From positions 248,001 to 312,000 of the forward strand of contig CANKYO010000004.1 in NCBI GenBank assembly GCA_947488175.1: a DNA stretch of 64,000 bases, written 5' to 3'. The stretch's first letter is position 1. The number at the start of each line of letters is the position of its first letter. The notes under the pieces were generated by a model. It did no database searches, was not told the DNA's origin, and saw nothing but the letters and a program-made list of their open reading frames with translations. A program made the translations under genes and the position numbers. This DNA is from an uncultured Paracoccaceae bacterium. GTDB taxonomy: Bacteria > Pseudomonadota > Alphaproteobacteria > Rhodobacterales > Rhodobacteraceae. This document shows positions 16,923-26,617 of this stretch, piece by piece.

Positions 16923-18587
16923 CTACCCCAACCTACTCACAATCACCGTCACCTCTGGCTTCTTGCCGATCTCGCCTTGCGCTGACTTCCGCGCGATGCT
17001 CCGCAGCTCTTTCTCCAGCTTGTCATCATCCCGCAGCGTCTTGGCGTTGGCACGGTTTAGGAACTGGCTCAGGTCTTCCTCGACCACCTCGACCAGCGCG
17101 GCATTGTTGCGCCCCATCTCAGGCAGGCCGGAAATCTCAACCCAGGGATCACCCAGCGGTTCGTCGTTTTCATCAATGATCAGCGTCACGATCAGATGCC
17201 CGTTCAGCGCCATGCGGATGCGGTTGCGCACCACACCGTCCAGCGCGCCGATCTGTACCGTCCCGTCCAGATAGGTCCGGCCGGTGTCGATATATTCGGC
17301 CACCGTGGGCTGATTGCCTGACAGGTCGATCATCATGCCGTTGACCGCGACGATCCCGGTCAGCCCGCCTGCATTCCCGACCTTCACATGCTCGCGCAGG
17401 TGCCGGTGTTCGCCATGCATGGGAATCAGGATTTGCGGTTTCACGATCTGGTGCAGCCGTTCCAGATCGGGACGGTTGGCATGGCCGGACACATGATATT
17501 TGCCGCCCGCATCGTCGATCACGTCGACGCCCAGTTCGGACAATTGGTTCATGATCCGGATCACGCCGCGTTCATTACCGGGGATGGTTTTGGAGGAGAA
17601 CAGGAACGTGTCCCCTTCCTTCAATGACAACCCCAAATACTTGCCCTGCGCCAGTTGAGCGGACGCGGCACGCCGTTCACCCTGTGAGCCAGTGACCAGC
17701 AGCATCAGGTTTTCGCGGGGAATACCCAGCGCATCCTCGGGCGAGACCGTGCCGGGGAAGCCTTGCAGGATCCCCTCTTCCGTCGCCGCCTCGACCATGC
17801 GCCGCATGGCCCGGCCCAGCAGGCACACGGATCGCCCAGCGGCCTTCGCGGCAACCGCCAGCGTTTTCAAACGCGCGATGTTGGATGCAAACGTGGTCGC
17901 AACGACCATACCCGTCGCGTCCTGCATCAGTTCGGTGATCGTCGGCCCGATAGAGGCCTCTGACCGCCCCGGCGCGTCCGAGAAGACATTGGTGCTGTCA
18001 CAGACCAACGCCTTGACCCCGTCTTTTGAGACCTCTTCCCACAACGCCTGATCCCACGGATCACCAACTACGGGCGTCTCATCGATCTTGAAATCGCCCG
18101 AATGCAACACGCGCCCGTCCGGGCAGTCGATCAGCAGACCCGCGCTTTCGGGGATCGAGTGGCTGATGGGCAGATAAGAAACCTTGAACGGCCCGCAGGG
18201 GATCACATGCGGATAAGGCTCAACCACCTTCACCACGCTTTCAGGATGGCCATGTTCGTCCAGCTTGCGCCGGGCGATATTGGCGGTAAAGCGGCGGGCA
18301 TAGACAGGTGCGCCGAGCCGTTCCCAATAGTGACCGATGGCCCCCACATGATCCTCGTGCGCGTGGGTGATGAAGATGCCGTCGATGCGTTCTTTCCGCG
18401 CCTCCAACCAGGCGATATCGGGCAGGATCAGGTCCACCCCCGGCGTGCCGTCCATATCCGGGAAAGTCACACCCAGATCGACCACGATCAGCCTTTCCTT
18501 GCCTTGCGGTCCATAGCCATAGACATAGGCGTTCATGCCGATCTCGCCGGCGCCCCCCAGGGGCAGATAGATCAGGCGGTCAGTCAT
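16923..18587 (-). CDS. rnj: Ribonuclease J-family metallo-beta-lactamase nuclease
   Basis: A 554-residue RNase J type enzyme for 5'-3' exonucleolytic and endonucleolytic RNA decay and rRNA processing in the cytoplasm. The zinc motif HAHEDH is at residues 75-80, with SHSIPESAG and HSGDFKIDETP supplying further ligands. The beta-CASP region runs through TTFASNIARLKTLA. The late IPMHGEHRHLREH block and a C-terminal RNase J domain are present. ATG 18587 overlaps the coaX stop (ATGA). The order nuoN-birA-coaX-rnj is typical of Rhodobacterales. Confidence 0.93.
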   Translation of the reverse strand: MTDRLIYLPLGGAGEIGMNAYVYGYGPQGKERLIVVDLGVTFPDMDGTPGVDLILPDIAWLEARKERIDGIFITHAHEDHVGAIGHYWERLGAPVYARRFTANIARRKLDEHGHPESVVKVVEPYPHVIPCGPFKVSYLPISHSIPESAGLLIDCPDGRVLHSGDFKIDETPVVGDPWDQALWEEVSKDGVKALVCDSTNVFSDAPGRSEASIGPTITELMQDATGMVVATTFASNIARLKTLAVAAKAAGRSVCLLGRAMRRMVEAATEEGILQGFPGTVSPEDALGIPRENLMLLVTGSQGERRAASAQLAQGKYLGLSLKEGDTFLFSSKTIPGNERGVIRIMNQLSELGVDVIDDAGGKYHVSGHANRPDLERLHQIVKPQILIPMHGEHRHLREHVKVGNAGGLTGIVAVNGMMIDLSGNQPTVAEYIDTGRTYLDGTVQIGALDGVVRNRIRMALNGHLIVTLIIDENDEPLGDPWVEISGLPEMGRNNAALVEVVEEDLSQFLNRANAKTLRDDDKLEKELRSIARKSAQGEIGKKPEVTVIVSRLG

Positions 18588-19357
18588 GCATTGTCCTTGT
18601 TATATTTATGGATCACGGTCAGGCCGTGGATCGTCAGATCGTCCTCGAACGCATCGAAAAGCGCTTCGCTTTGCTGAAACAGAGGGGCCAGCCCACCGGT
18701 CGAGATCACCTGCATCGGCACGCCTCGTTCGGCCTTGATCCGCGCGCATATCTCACGCACCAGCCCGATGTAACCCCAAAAGACACCCGATTGCATGCAT
18801 TCGACCGTATTGGTGCCGATCACCTTTTGCGGCTTGGTGATGTCCACATGCGGCAAGGCGGCGGCGGCGTTGTGCAGCGCCTCAAGCGACAGGTTCACGC
18901 CGGGGGCGATGACCCCGCCAACATAGGCGCCGTCACTCGCCACCACATCAAAGGTGGTGGCGGTGCCAAAATCCACGACGATCAGGTCACCGCCATGCCG
19001 GGCATACGCACCGGCGGCATTAACCAGCCGGTCCGGACCGACCTGTGTGCCTTCATCGACACGCGGGTTCTGGGGCAGCAAGCAATCAGGCTTGCCCACC
19101 ACCAGAGGCCTGCAATTGTAGTAGCGGTCCGCAAAGACCCGCAGATTGAACACGACACGCGGCACGGTCGAACTGATGATGATCTCATCAATGTGGACAT
19201 CCAGGTTCTGGAACCGCATCAGCGTGGAGAGCCAGACATAATACTGATCCGCCGTGCGCTGCCATTCGGTGCTGGCCCGCCATGTCGCGATGAACTGTTC
19301 ACCGTCCCAGATGGAAAACACAGTGTTGGTGTTGCCGCAATCAATAGCCAGAAGCAT
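18584..19357 (-). CDS. coaX: Type III pantothenate kinase
   Basis: CoaX phosphorylates pantothenate, the first step of coenzyme A synthesis. The 257 residues are the usual size. The ASKHA phosphate loop LAIDCGNTNTVFSIWDG opens the protein, GPDRLVNAAGAY is the substrate-site block, and DFGTATTFDVV is the second phosphate motif. ATG 19357 (MLLAIDCGN) is preferred to an upstream in-frame start lacking homology. It overlaps rnj downstream by four bases and follows birA by 13 bases. Confidence 0.95.
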   Translation of the reverse strand: MLLAIDCGNTNTVFSIWDGEQFIATWRASTEWQRTADQYYVWLSTLMRFQNLDVHIDEIIISSTVPRVVFNLRVFADRYYNCRPLVVGKPDCLLPQNPRVDEGTQVGPDRLVNAAGAYARHGGDLIVVDFGTATTFDVVASDGAYVGGVIAPGVNLSLEALHNAAAALPHVDITKPQKVIGTNTVECMQSGVFWGYIGLVREICARIKAERGVPMQVISTGGLAPLFQQSEALFDAFEDDLTIHGLTVIHKYNKDNA

Positions 19358-19370
19358 GGGCCCGCCTCCC

Positions 19371-20132
19371 TTAGAAAAACACATCCGCCGCCGGGATCGC
19401 GCGCGGGCCAGTGCCGGTAATCAGCACCAGATTGCCATCCTGATCGATACTGTCGAAGATCCCTGTGACGTCCTCGCGCCCGGTGCGGGCGGTGATCACC
19501 TCGCCCAGACGTGCGGCATTTGCCAGCCAGTCGCCGCGGATGCGGGTGAACCCGAAATGGCGCAACTTGTCCTCCTGTGTCGCATAGGCGTCTGCCAGCG
19601 TAGCCAGGAAATCCTCCGCGTCTACTTCCCATCCACCTGCCGCCATCAGGCTGGTCGGGGGAAAACTGGCGTCGGTCACACCCTCGGGCGTGCGTTTGAG
19701 GTTCACCCCGATCCCAATAGAAAGCCAATCGATAAAGGGCCCCTGCCCGCTGCTTTCCAACAGAATTCCGGCGACCTTGCCACCGGCCAGTAACACATCA
19801 TTGGGCCATTTCAGGCTAAGCTTTTCGGCAGGTACGTAGATCGCCAGCGCCTGATACAGCGCATTGGCGGCAAGAAAGGATCGCTTGGCCGCCTCTGCCG
19901 CCGTACAGCCGGGGTTGAAGATCAATGTCGCGCTCAGGTTGCCGGGGGGCACGATCCACGCGCGCCCGCGCCGTCCTCGTGCCGCCGTCTGGGTGCGCGC
20001 CATGATCCATGTGGGCTTGATGATGTCGCCCGCGCGCCGCGCAGCCTCGGCCATGGTACTGTCAACGGAGCCAAGCACCACCCGCCCATAGCCTTCGGGC
20101 CAATGCCCATGGGCGTTGGCGTTAGTTGACAA
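19371..20132 (-). CDS. birA: Biotin--protein ligase, monofunctional
   Basis: A 253-residue biotin protein ligase that attaches biotin to carrier domains such as the one in the methylcrotonyl-CoA carboxylase encoded at 49292. The biotinyl-AMP loop is [41 protein letters not shown] carries the substrate-site KWPND, and a short C-terminal SH3-like part is present. There is no N-terminal DNA-binding domain, so it is not a repressor. The start is a TTG at 20132 within the nuoN stop region (11-bp overlap); no better start precedes the conserved [10 protein letters not shown]. Confidence 0.9.
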   Translation of the reverse strand: MSTNANAHGHWPEGYGRVVLGSVDSTMAEAARRAGDIIKPTWIMARTQTAARGRRGRAWIVPPGNLSATLIFNPGCTAAEAAKRSFLAANALYQALAIYVPAEKLSLKWPNDVLLAGGKVAGILLESSGQGPFIDWLSIGIGVNLKRTPEGVTDASFPPTSLMAAGGWEVDAEDFLATLADAYATQEDKLRHFGFTRIRGDWLANAARLGEVITARTGREDVTGIFDSIDQDGNLVLITGTGPRAIPAADVFF

Positions 20133-21558
20133 GCGTCGCCGCCGCCGCTGCGGCCATGGGTTCGATCCCGAACAGGTTCACGACACCCACGACCATGATC
20201 AGGGCCGAGGCCATCAGGAATGTCCAAAGCACCGGGTTCATCTTGCCGTCCAGCGCCTCGCCCTCTTCGCCGAAATACATGTAGTAGACGATGCGCAGAT
20301 AATAGAAGGCCCCGATGACCGACGCGATCACACCAGCGACAGCAAGCCAGGCCAACCCGCCTTCATAGGCGGCGCGAAGCACATAAAACTTGCCAAAGAA
20401 CCCGACCATCGGCGGCACGCCCGCAAGGCTGAAGAGCAGCACAAGCATCGCCAGCGCACGCAAGGGCTGACGCTTTGAATACATCCGCAAACTGTCGATG
20501 TTGGTGACGGGCCGCCCGTCCCGCTCCATCCCAAGGATAAAGGCGAAGGTGCCGACATTCATCGTCACATAGATCGCCATATAGATCAGCATCGCCTGCA
20601 CACCGAATGCAGTGCCAGCGGCAAGGCCCATCAGCGCGAACCCCATATGGGCGATGGATGAATAGGCCATCAGGCGCTTGATGTCAGTCTGGCCAATAGC
20701 GGCGACGGCGCCAAGGAACATGGAGACGACGGACAGGAACGCCACGATCTGCTGCCAGTCCCCGACAATCCCGCCAAAAGCGTCATGCACCACACGGGCA
20801 AACAGCGCCATGGCCGCAACTTTGGGGGCCGTGGCGAAGAACGCAGTCACAGGCGTGGGCGAGCCTTCGTACACGTCAGGCGTCCACATGTGGAAGGGTG
20901 CTGCAGAGACCTTGAACGCAAAGCCTGCCAGCAGGAAGACAAGGCCGAACAGCAGCCCGAGTGAGGGTTCGTCAGCAGTAGCTTCAATGATGCCTGAGAA
21001 CAGCGTCGTGCCGGCAAAGCCGTAGGTCAGCGACGCACCATAAAGCAACAGGCCCGACGACAGCGCGCCAAGCACGAAATACTTCAAACCCGCCTCGGTC
21101 GATTTCACGCTATCACGGCGCAATGCGGCCACGACATACAGCGACAGCGATTGCAGTTCGAGCCCCATATAAAGCGCCATCAGATCGCCCGCACTGACCA
21201 TAACCATCATGCCAACAACCGCCAACGCGACCAGCAGCGGATATTCGAACCTGAGCAGGCCACGGCGCTGCATATATGCCTCTGACATCAGCAGGACCGC
21301 GGCGGCGGACAAAAGGATCGTGATCTTCGCAAACCGCGCAAATCCGTCATCGACGAACATACCGCCAAACGCGATATTCGTCCCTTGCCCGTTAATCCCG
21401 ATCCACACCGCCAGCAGCACAAACAGCCCTGATGTGGCCCATGTCAGCAGCGGCGCCATACCGTCCTTGGTCGTGTAGACAGCCCCGATCAGGGCCGCCA
21501 TGGCATACACCGCCAGCACGATTTCAGGCATCAGGATTTGGATATCGGCAGAGATCAT
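20122..21558 (-). CDS. nuoN: NADH-quinone oxidoreductase subunit N
   Basis: NuoN is a 478-residue antiporter-like proton-pumping subunit of the complex I membrane arm. About 14 hydrophobic helices are visible. Characteristic blocks are [16 protein letters not shown] and [20 protein letters not shown], where the Lys and His lie on the half-channel path, and [12 protein letters not shown]. It starts [12 protein letters not shown] at ATG 21558, 11 bases after nuoM stops. The downstream birA overlaps its end. Confidence 0.96.
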   Translation of the reverse strand: MISADIQILMPEIVLAVYAMAALIGAVYTTKDGMAPLLTWATSGLFVLLAVWIGINGQGTNIAFGGMFVDDGFARFAKITILLSAAAVLLMSEAYMQRRGLLRFEYPLLVALAVVGMMVMVSAGDLMALYMGLELQSLSLYVVAALRRDSVKSTEAGLKYFVLGALSSGLLLYGASLTYGFAGTTLFSGIIEATADEPSLGLLFGLVFLLAGFAFKVSAAPFHMWTPDVYEGSPTPVTAFFATAPKVAAMALFARVVHDAFGGIVGDWQQIVAFLSVVSMFLGAVAAIGQTDIKRLMAYSSIAHMGFALMGLAAGTAFGVQAMLIYMAIYVTMNVGTFAFILGMERDGRPVTNIDSLRMYSKRQPLRALAMLVLLFSLAGVPPMVGFFGKFYVLRAAYEGGLAWLAVAGVIASVIGAFYYLRIVYYMYFGEEGEALDGKMNPVLWTFLMASALIMVVGVVNLFGIEPMAAAAAATLVN

Positions 21559-21569
21559 ATGCCTGTTCC

Positions 21570-23111
21570 TTAATTCGAAGCAAACTGGGTAGCGGCCTCA
21601 AAGGTCGCCAGCGCCATTTCATAATTGCCGACCAACGCATTCACGCTCGGGCCAATGATGTCGAGGACCAGCGCAGGGTAAACACCCAGCAGCAGCGTCA
21701 TGGCGACCAGCGGGGCAAAGATCACCCGCTCGCGCTTGGTCATATCGGTGATGGTCTTCAGGCTTTCCTTGATCAGATCGCCCATCACCACCCGGCGATA
21801 AAGCCACAGCGCGTAAGCCGCCGACAGGATCACACCCGATGTGGCGACTACGGCCACCCAGGTATTCACCTGGAAAATCCCCACAAGCGTCAGGAATTCA
21901 CCGATAAACCCGGACGTCCCTGGCAGGCCGACATTGGCCATCGTGAAGAACATAAAGATCAGGGCATAGGCCGGCATCCGATTGACCAGACCGCCATAGG
22001 CATCAATCTCGCGCGTATGCATCCGGTCATAGATCACGCCTACGCAAAGGAACAGCGCGCCAGAGATGAAGCCGTGGCTGATCATCTGGAAAATCGCACC
22101 GTCGATCCCCTGCTGATTGACCGCGAAAATCCCCATTGTCACGTAACCCATGTGGGCAACCGACGAATAGGCGATCAGCTTTTTCATGTCTTCCTGCACC
22201 AGTGCCACCAGCGAGGTATAGACAATCGCAATCGCCGACAGCCACAGCACCAGCGGGCCCATCACCTCTGACCCGACCGGGAACATCGGCAAGCTGAAGC
22301 GCAGGAAACCGTACCCCCCCATCTTCAGCAGGATCGCGGCCAGAACCACCGACCCGGCGGTCGGGGCCTGTACGTGCGCATCCGGCAACCACGTATGGAC
22401 CGGCCACATCGGCATCTTGACCGCAAAGCTGGCAAAGAACGCCAACCACAGCAGCGTCTGCATCCCACCCACGATCTGCACACCCAGAATGCTGAAATTC
22501 TCGGTGCCGAAAGTATGGGTCATCAGCGTCGGAATATCCGTCGTGCCCGCATCGGCGAACATCGCCACCATGGCCACCAGCATCAGGACAGAGCCAAGGA
22601 AGGTGTAAAGGAAGAACTTGAAGCTGGCATAGATCCGGTTCTTGCCGCCCCAGATACCGATGATCAGGAACATCGGGATCAGACCGGCCTCGAAGAACAG
22701 ATAGAACAGCACCAGATCAAGCGCCAGGAAGACGCCCAGCATCAGCGTCTCAAGGATCAGGAATGCGATCATGTATTCCTTGACGCGGGTGTTCACGTCC
22801 CAGCAGGCGGCGATCACCAGCGGCATCAGGAATGTGGTCAGCATCACAAACAGGATCGAAATACCATCGACACCCATCTTGTACTGCAGCCCCAGCAGCC
22901 ATTCCCGCTCTTCCACCATCTGGAAACCGGTATTGTCCGGATCGAAATTCCAGATGATGAACATTGATGCGATAAAGGTCGTTACCGTGGTGAGCAGTGC
23001 AACCCATTTGGCATTACGCTGTGCGGCAGCGTCATCACCGCGCAGAAACAACGCCAGAATGATCGCCCCCAGCAGGGGCAAAAACGTTGTGAGGGAAAGG
23101 ATGTTACCCAT
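21570..23111 (-). CDS. nuoM: NADH-quinone oxidoreductase subunit M
   Basis: NuoM is a 513-residue antiporter-like subunit of complex I. The key glutamate region reads [43 protein letters not shown] and [14 protein letters not shown] are conserved channel blocks. ATG 23111 ([16 protein letters not shown]) shares its A with the nuoL stop (TGATG), which settles the start over an upstream in-frame codon. It has about 14 transmembrane helices. Confidence 0.96.
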   Translation of the reverse strand: MGNILSLTTFLPLLGAIILALFLRGDDAAAQRNAKWVALLTTVTTFIASMFIIWNFDPDNTGFQMVEEREWLLGLQYKMGVDGISILFVMLTTFLMPLVIAACWDVNTRVKEYMIAFLILETLMLGVFLALDLVLFYLFFEAGLIPMFLIIGIWGGKNRIYASFKFFLYTFLGSVLMLVAMVAMFADAGTTDIPTLMTHTFGTENFSILGVQIVGGMQTLLWLAFFASFAVKMPMWPVHTWLPDAHVQAPTAGSVVLAAILLKMGGYGFLRFSLPMFPVGSEVMGPLVLWLSAIAIVYTSLVALVQEDMKKLIAYSSVAHMGYVTMGIFAVNQQGIDGAIFQMISHGFISGALFLCVGVIYDRMHTREIDAYGGLVNRMPAYALIFMFFTMANVGLPGTSGFIGEFLTLVGIFQVNTWVAVVATSGVILSAAYALWLYRRVVMGDLIKESLKTITDMTKRERVIFAPLVAMTLLLGVYPALVLDIIGPSVNALVGNYEMALATFEAATQFASN

Positions 23112-25225
23112 CAGTTTGCCCCCCCGGTCAGTGTGACCCAAGTCAGCAACACCGCGATTCCCAATACCATGGCAAAGGCGTATGTGAAGACATAGCCCGA
23201 CTGCGCCCGGCCCGCGAGCCGTGTGAAGAATGGAATGATCCCCATGGCTAGCCCGTTAATGCCCCCGTCAATCGTGTTGGTATCGCCCTGTTTCCACAGG
23301 ATCCGGCCCAGAGCCACGGCAGGTCTGACAAAGATGAAATCGTAGATCTCGTCGAAGTACCATTTGTTGAGCAGGAAGTTGTAAAGCGGCGCCTGCTGCT
23401 CGGCCAGTTTGCCGGGCAGATCGGGACGGCGGATATACATCTGATAGGCCAGCGCCAGACCGGTGAGCATCGCCACGAACGGGGCCAGCTTGACCCAGAT
23501 CGGCACCTCATGCGCCTCGTTCAGAACATGGTTGTCAGGGCTGTTATGAATGGCCCCCTCACCCGGTGCGCCGACCAGATTGTAATGGTGCTTTTCTTCC
23601 TTGGCTTCATCCCCATGGGCTGCGTCATCACCATGCGCCGCCTCTTCGCCATGCTCGGACGCTTCGGCATAAGGCACGCCAAAGAATTTGCCGACCTTGT
23701 CGTTCGACCCAAAGAATGACCCATACCAGACCATCCCGCTGAACACCGCGCCAATCGCCAGCACATAAAGCGGCACCAGCATCGAATTCGGGGCTTCATG
23801 CGCGTGTTCATGTGTATGGGCATCACCGCGCGGTGTACCGTAAAAGGTCAGGAACATCAGACGCCAGCTATAGAAACTGGTCATCAGGGCGGCAACCACC
23901 AGCATCCAGAAGGCATAGCCACCCGCCGTCCCTGCATAGGCACTCTCGATGATCGCATCCTTGGACACGAACCCGGCAAACCCAATCGGGAACCCGATAT
24001 AAAGCAGCGGGATACCAACCCCGGTAATCGCCAGCGTCCCGATCATCATCATCCAGAACGTCTTGGGGATCTTGTGGCGCAACCCGCCATAGTTCCGCAT
24101 GTCCTGCTCATGATGCATCGCATGAATGACAGACCCGGCCCCAAGGAACAGCATCGCCTTGAAAAACGCATGTGTCAGCAGATGGAACATCGCCACCGAA
24201 TACACACCCAGACCAGCAGCGACGAACATGTAACCCAGCTGCGAACAGGTCGAATAGGCGATCACGCGTTTGATGTCGTTCTGCACCAGACCCACGGTCG
24301 CCGCAAAGAACGCAGTTGTGGCCCCCAGGAACACGATGAAATCAGTTGCGGCGGGTGCATATTCCATCAGCGGCGACATACGGCAGACAAGGAACACACC
24401 CGCGGTCACCATGGTCGCGGCATGGATCAGGGCCGACACCGGGGTCGGGCCTTCCATAGCATCCGGTAGCCATGTGTGCAGGAACAACTGCGCCGATTTC
24501 CCCATCGCACCGATAAACAGCAGAACCGCAATCAGGTTCAGCGTATCCCATTCCGCCCACAGGAACGTGATGGTCTGGCCTTGCAGGTTCGGAATCTCGG
24601 CAAAGATATCCTCGAACCGGATACTGTCGGTCACCATATACAGGGCGAAAATGCCAAGGGCGAAACCAAAATCACCGACACGGTTGACCACAAACGCCTT
24701 GATCGCGGCCGCATTGGCCGTGGGCTTGCGATAATAGAACCCGATCAGCAGATATGACGCGACACCAACCCCTTCCCAGCCAAAGAACATCTGGACCAGG
24801 TTATCGGCCGTCACCAGCATAAGCATCGCGAAGGTAAAGAACGACAGATAGGCAAAGAAGCGCGGGCGATAGCTTTCGCCTTCGCGGAAATTGTCGTCAT
24901 GGGCCATGTAGCCGAACGAATAGAGATGGACGAGCGCCGAAACAGTCGTGATCACAATCAGCATGACCGCGGTCAGCCGGTCCATCCGGATCGCCCAATC
25001 GGTCGCCAGTGTGCCGCTTTCGATCCAGCGCAGGATCGGCACGGTATAACCACCATTGGGATGGGCGCCCGCATCGAAGGTCAGAAACACCACCCAGGAC
25101 AGGATCGCCGCCAGAAACAACAGGCTGGTCGACACCCACTGGGCCGCCGTTTCACCAATCAGCTTCCAGCCAAACCCGCAAAGGATGGCACCGACCAGCG
25201 GGGCGAATAGGATGATGGTTTCCAT
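23111..25225 (-). CDS. nuoL: NADH-quinone oxidoreductase subunit L
   Basis: NuoL is the distal antiporter-like subunit of complex I with the long lateral helix, 704 residues. Visible blocks: [39 protein letters not shown] and [13 protein letters not shown]. The loop before the last core helices is unusually rich in His, Glu and Asp: THEHAHE near codons at 23805-23825, and [20 protein letters not shown] followed by HH near 23590-23665. The C-terminal lateral helix and final transmembrane segment are present. It follows the inserted gene at 25251 by 25 bp. Confidence 0.95.
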   Translation of the reverse strand: METIILFAPLVGAILCGFGWKLIGETAAQWVSTSLLFLAAILSWVVFLTFDAGAHPNGGYTVPILRWIESGTLATDWAIRMDRLTAVMLIVITTVSALVHLYSFGYMAHDDNFREGESYRPRFFAYLSFFTFAMLMLVTADNLVQMFFGWEGVGVASYLLIGFYYRKPTANAAAIKAFVVNRVGDFGFALGIFALYMVTDSIRFEDIFAEIPNLQGQTITFLWAEWDTLNLIAVLLFIGAMGKSAQLFLHTWLPDAMEGPTPVSALIHAATMVTAGVFLVCRMSPLMEYAPAATDFIVFLGATTAFFAATVGLVQNDIKRVIAYSTCSQLGYMFVAAGLGVYSVAMFHLLTHAFFKAMLFLGAGSVIHAMHHEQDMRNYGGLRHKIPKTFWMMMIGTLAITGVGIPLLYIGFPIGFAGFVSKDAIIESAYAGTAGGYAFWMLVVAALMTSFYSWRLMFLTFYGTPRGDAHTHEHAHEAPNSMLVPLYVLAIGAVFSGMVWYGSFFGSNDKVGKFFGVPYAEASEHGEEAAHGDDAAHGDEAKEEKHHYNLVGAPGEGAIHNSPDNHVLNEAHEVPIWVKLAPFVAMLTGLALAYQMYIRRPDLPGKLAEQQAPLYNFLLNKWYFDEIYDFIFVRPAVALGRILWKQGDTNTIDGGINGLAMGIIPFFTRLAGRAQSGYVFTYAFAMVLGIAVLLTWVTLTGGAN

Positions 25226-25250
25226 GGCTTAATCGTACTCCCTGCTCATC

Positions 25251-25793
25251 CTAAGCATTTCTTTCCGGTGCTGGTTCTTTGTCGCCCAGCAATCGAGGAT
25301 AGAAGGCGGCACATCCGCAGTCTTCATTTTCGTTTGTCTGCTCTCTGACAACGATCCCAAGTTCTTCCGCCTTCGCTGCTATTTCGGACAGGCTTTCAAA
25401 ATTGCCAGCATTCAGATAGGCGAGCAACTGATCACCTGCATCGCCAGACTCAACCCGAGGTCTTATCGCCACAGGCGACGTATCAGTCTGTCCACCGTCT
25501 GTACCTCTGTTAGATTCGAAGATGTCCTCCAACACGAAGGTTTTTTCTTCACCAGTTCGACAGTCGATAACGGAGTAATTGGAAAAACTCAGGAATGTCC
25601 GATTGTTCCCGTAGGAGCCACTGCTTGTGTTCAGAACGAGTTCATTTCCTAAATCCTTCGGTACGCCCTTGCCGAAATGATTGTCGCTCACAGCACATTG
25701 TTCCGGAGCGACGCCACAAGCCGAAGCGAGGCCGATGAAGCCCAAAGTGGCACTCCCTCGCGGAAGTCCAGAAATATGTCTGGAGATCTGCAT
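25251..25793 (-). CDS. Exported hypothetical inserted between nuoK and nuoL
   Basis: A 180-residue protein I do not recognise. The N-terminus (GSATLGFIGLASACGVAPEQ) resembles a weak lipoprotein or secretory signal, with a possible lipobox ending in Cys26. The mature part has NNRTFLSFSNYSVIDCRTGE near the centre and a cysteine pair in EDCGCAAFYP near the end. The ATG at 25793 lies three bases after the nuoK stop, so translation is probably coupled. Codon use is AT-richer than nuoK or nuoL, pointing to later insertion into the operon. Confidence 0.6.
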   Translation of the reverse strand: MQISRHISGLPRGSATLGFIGLASACGVAPEQCAVSDNHFGKGVPKDLGNELVLNTSSGSYGNNRTFLSFSNYSVIDCRTGEEKTFVLEDIFESNRGTDGGQTDTSPVAIRPRVESGDAGDQLLAYLNAGNFESLSEIAAKAEELGIVVREQTNENEDCGCAAFYPRLLGDKEPAPERNA

Positions 25794-25796
25794 TCT

Positions 25797-26102
25797 TTAA
25801 CCCTTCATCACGTTGACGTCTTCAACGTCGATGGTCCCGCGGTTGCGGAAGAAACAGACAAGAATAGCGAGACCAATCGCGGCCTCGGCAGCAGCAACCG
25901 TCAGCACGAACAAGGTAAACACCTGCCCCACCAGATCACCCAGATAGCTGGAGAAGGCGACAAGGTTGATATTCACCGCCAGCAGCATCAATTCGATGCT
26001 CATCAGCAGGATGATGACGTTCTTGCGGTTCAGGAACAGACCGAAGATGCCAATGACAAACAGGGCCGCCGCCACCGTCAGATAATGTTCAAGTCCGATC
26101 AT
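25797..26102 (-). CDS. nuoK: NADH-quinone oxidoreductase subunit K
   Basis: NuoK is a 101-residue, three-helix subunit of the complex I membrane arm, exactly the usual length. It starts [18 protein letters not shown] at ATG 26102. The helix-2 and helix-3 glutamates appear in [15 protein letters not shown] and [13 protein letters not shown]. An AAGGA site eight bases upstream lies inside the 3' end of the inserted gene at 26099, whose stop overlaps this start (ATGA). Its first 12 codons are duplicated at the start of that inserted gene. Confidence 0.96.
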   Translation of the reverse strand: MIGLEHYLTVAAALFVIGIFGLFLNRKNVIILLMSIELMLLAVNINLVAFSSYLGDLVGQVFTLFVLTVAAAEAAIGLAILVCFFRNRGTIDVEDVNVMKG

Positions 26103-26104
26103 TG
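26071..26104. repeat. 34-bp direct repeat, copy at the true nuoK start
   Basis: This 34-bp sequence is identical to 26502-26535 and covers the first ~11 codons of nuoK plus two bases before its ATG. One mismatch and four further matches extend the similarity. The two copies are 431 bp apart and bracket the inserted gene at 26099-26533. Recombination between them would remove the insert exactly and restore a nuoJ-nuoK arrangement. Confidence 0.9.
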
Positions 26105-26533
26105 CGCGCATCCTTCTTGAGACGTGCTGTGGCACAGGCTCGAACAATCAAGAAACCCGTCACCCCATGTGTGCGCATCCGCTACCCAACCTGTGCTTAA
26201 GATCGCCTGCGTGACCTGCTCCAGGCCCGCATTGTCACTAATGGCAAGAATTTGATCTCTTAGGTCGTCAACCCTGTGTTGGACATCCTCAGAGTAATAA
26301 CCGCCGAATTGGACTTCGACACGATCTCCTGATCCGCATTCGCGAACAGACCATGTTGCACCACCGCACTCGTTTATCAGCATTAAGTCGGTCAATGCCA
26401 AGCTCAGTCGCCGCTCGAAGTTTTGATCATATCCAATGCATGAACCAGTCTGCAGATCATCGGCTGCAAGAGATGATGAAGACGCGACGATCACTACCGC
26501 AGCCACCGTCAGATAATGTTCAAGTCCGATCAT
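26099..26533 (-). CDS. Chimeric exported protein using a duplicated nuoK start
   Basis: A 144-residue protein whose first 12 residues, [12 protein letters not shown], equal those of NuoK because of the 34-bp repeat. It then diverges to [20 protein letters not shown], which together reads as a signal peptide with a likely cut after SLA, though its n-region lacks a positive charge. The mature part is hydrophilic, with at least seven cysteines (SCIGYD, NECGG, RECGSG, LDCSSLC, EGCAQ) suggesting disulphides in the periplasm. A GGAAG site precedes ATG 26533. Its 3' end supplies the nuoK ribosome site and overlaps nuoK by four bases. Function is unknown. Confidence 0.7.
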   Translation of the reverse strand: MIGLEHYLTVAAVVIVASSSSLAADDLQTGSCIGYDQNFERRLSLALTDLMLINECGGATWSVRECGSGDRVEVQFGGYYSEDVQHRVDDLRDQILAISDNAGLEQVTQAILSTGWVADAHTWGDGFLDCSSLCHSTSQEGCAQ

Positions 26534-26535
26534 TG
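26502..26535. repeat. 34-bp direct repeat, copy opening the inserted gene
   Basis: Upstream copy (on the coding strand) of the nuoK start sequence, identical over 34 bp to 26071-26104. It contributes the ATG and N-terminal codons of the inserted gene at 26099. The repeat does not include a ribosome site; each copy has its own upstream AAGGA or GGAAG. Confidence 0.9.
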
Positions 26536-26558
26536 GCACTTCCTTCAGCCTTCATCAC

Positions 26559-26582
26559 GAAGAAATTTTGCAAAATTTCTTC
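26559..26582. repeat. 24-bp perfect AT-rich palindrome in nuoJ-nuoK gap
   Basis: gaagaaattttg is followed directly by its reverse complement caaaatttcttc. It lies between the nuoJ stop and the inserted gene, five bases from a second hairpin. In RNA it would form a stem with little or no loop. A structure inside the operon could pause RNA polymerase or mark an mRNA processing site. Confidence 0.6.
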
Positions 26583-26587
26583 AGTCC

Positions 26588-26616
26588 GGAAGATTTTTCG
26601 TAACGAAAAATCTTCC
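26588..26616. repeat. 13-bp stem hairpin just after nuoJ
   Basis: ggaagatttttcg (26588-26600) and cgaaaaatcttcc (26604-26616) are perfect complements around a three-base TAA. It ends one base before the nuoJ stop codon boundary at 26618. With the adjacent palindrome it forms a double hairpin similar in style to the one at 38901-38995. Confidence 0.6.
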
Positions 26617-26617
26617 A

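Noticed and set aside
26071..26535. Reading the nuoK-start repeat as a target-site duplication of a standard insertion sequence
   Set aside because: 34 bp is too long for ordinary IS duplications, no terminal inverted repeats flank the insert, and no transposase is present. An unusual recombination event fits better.
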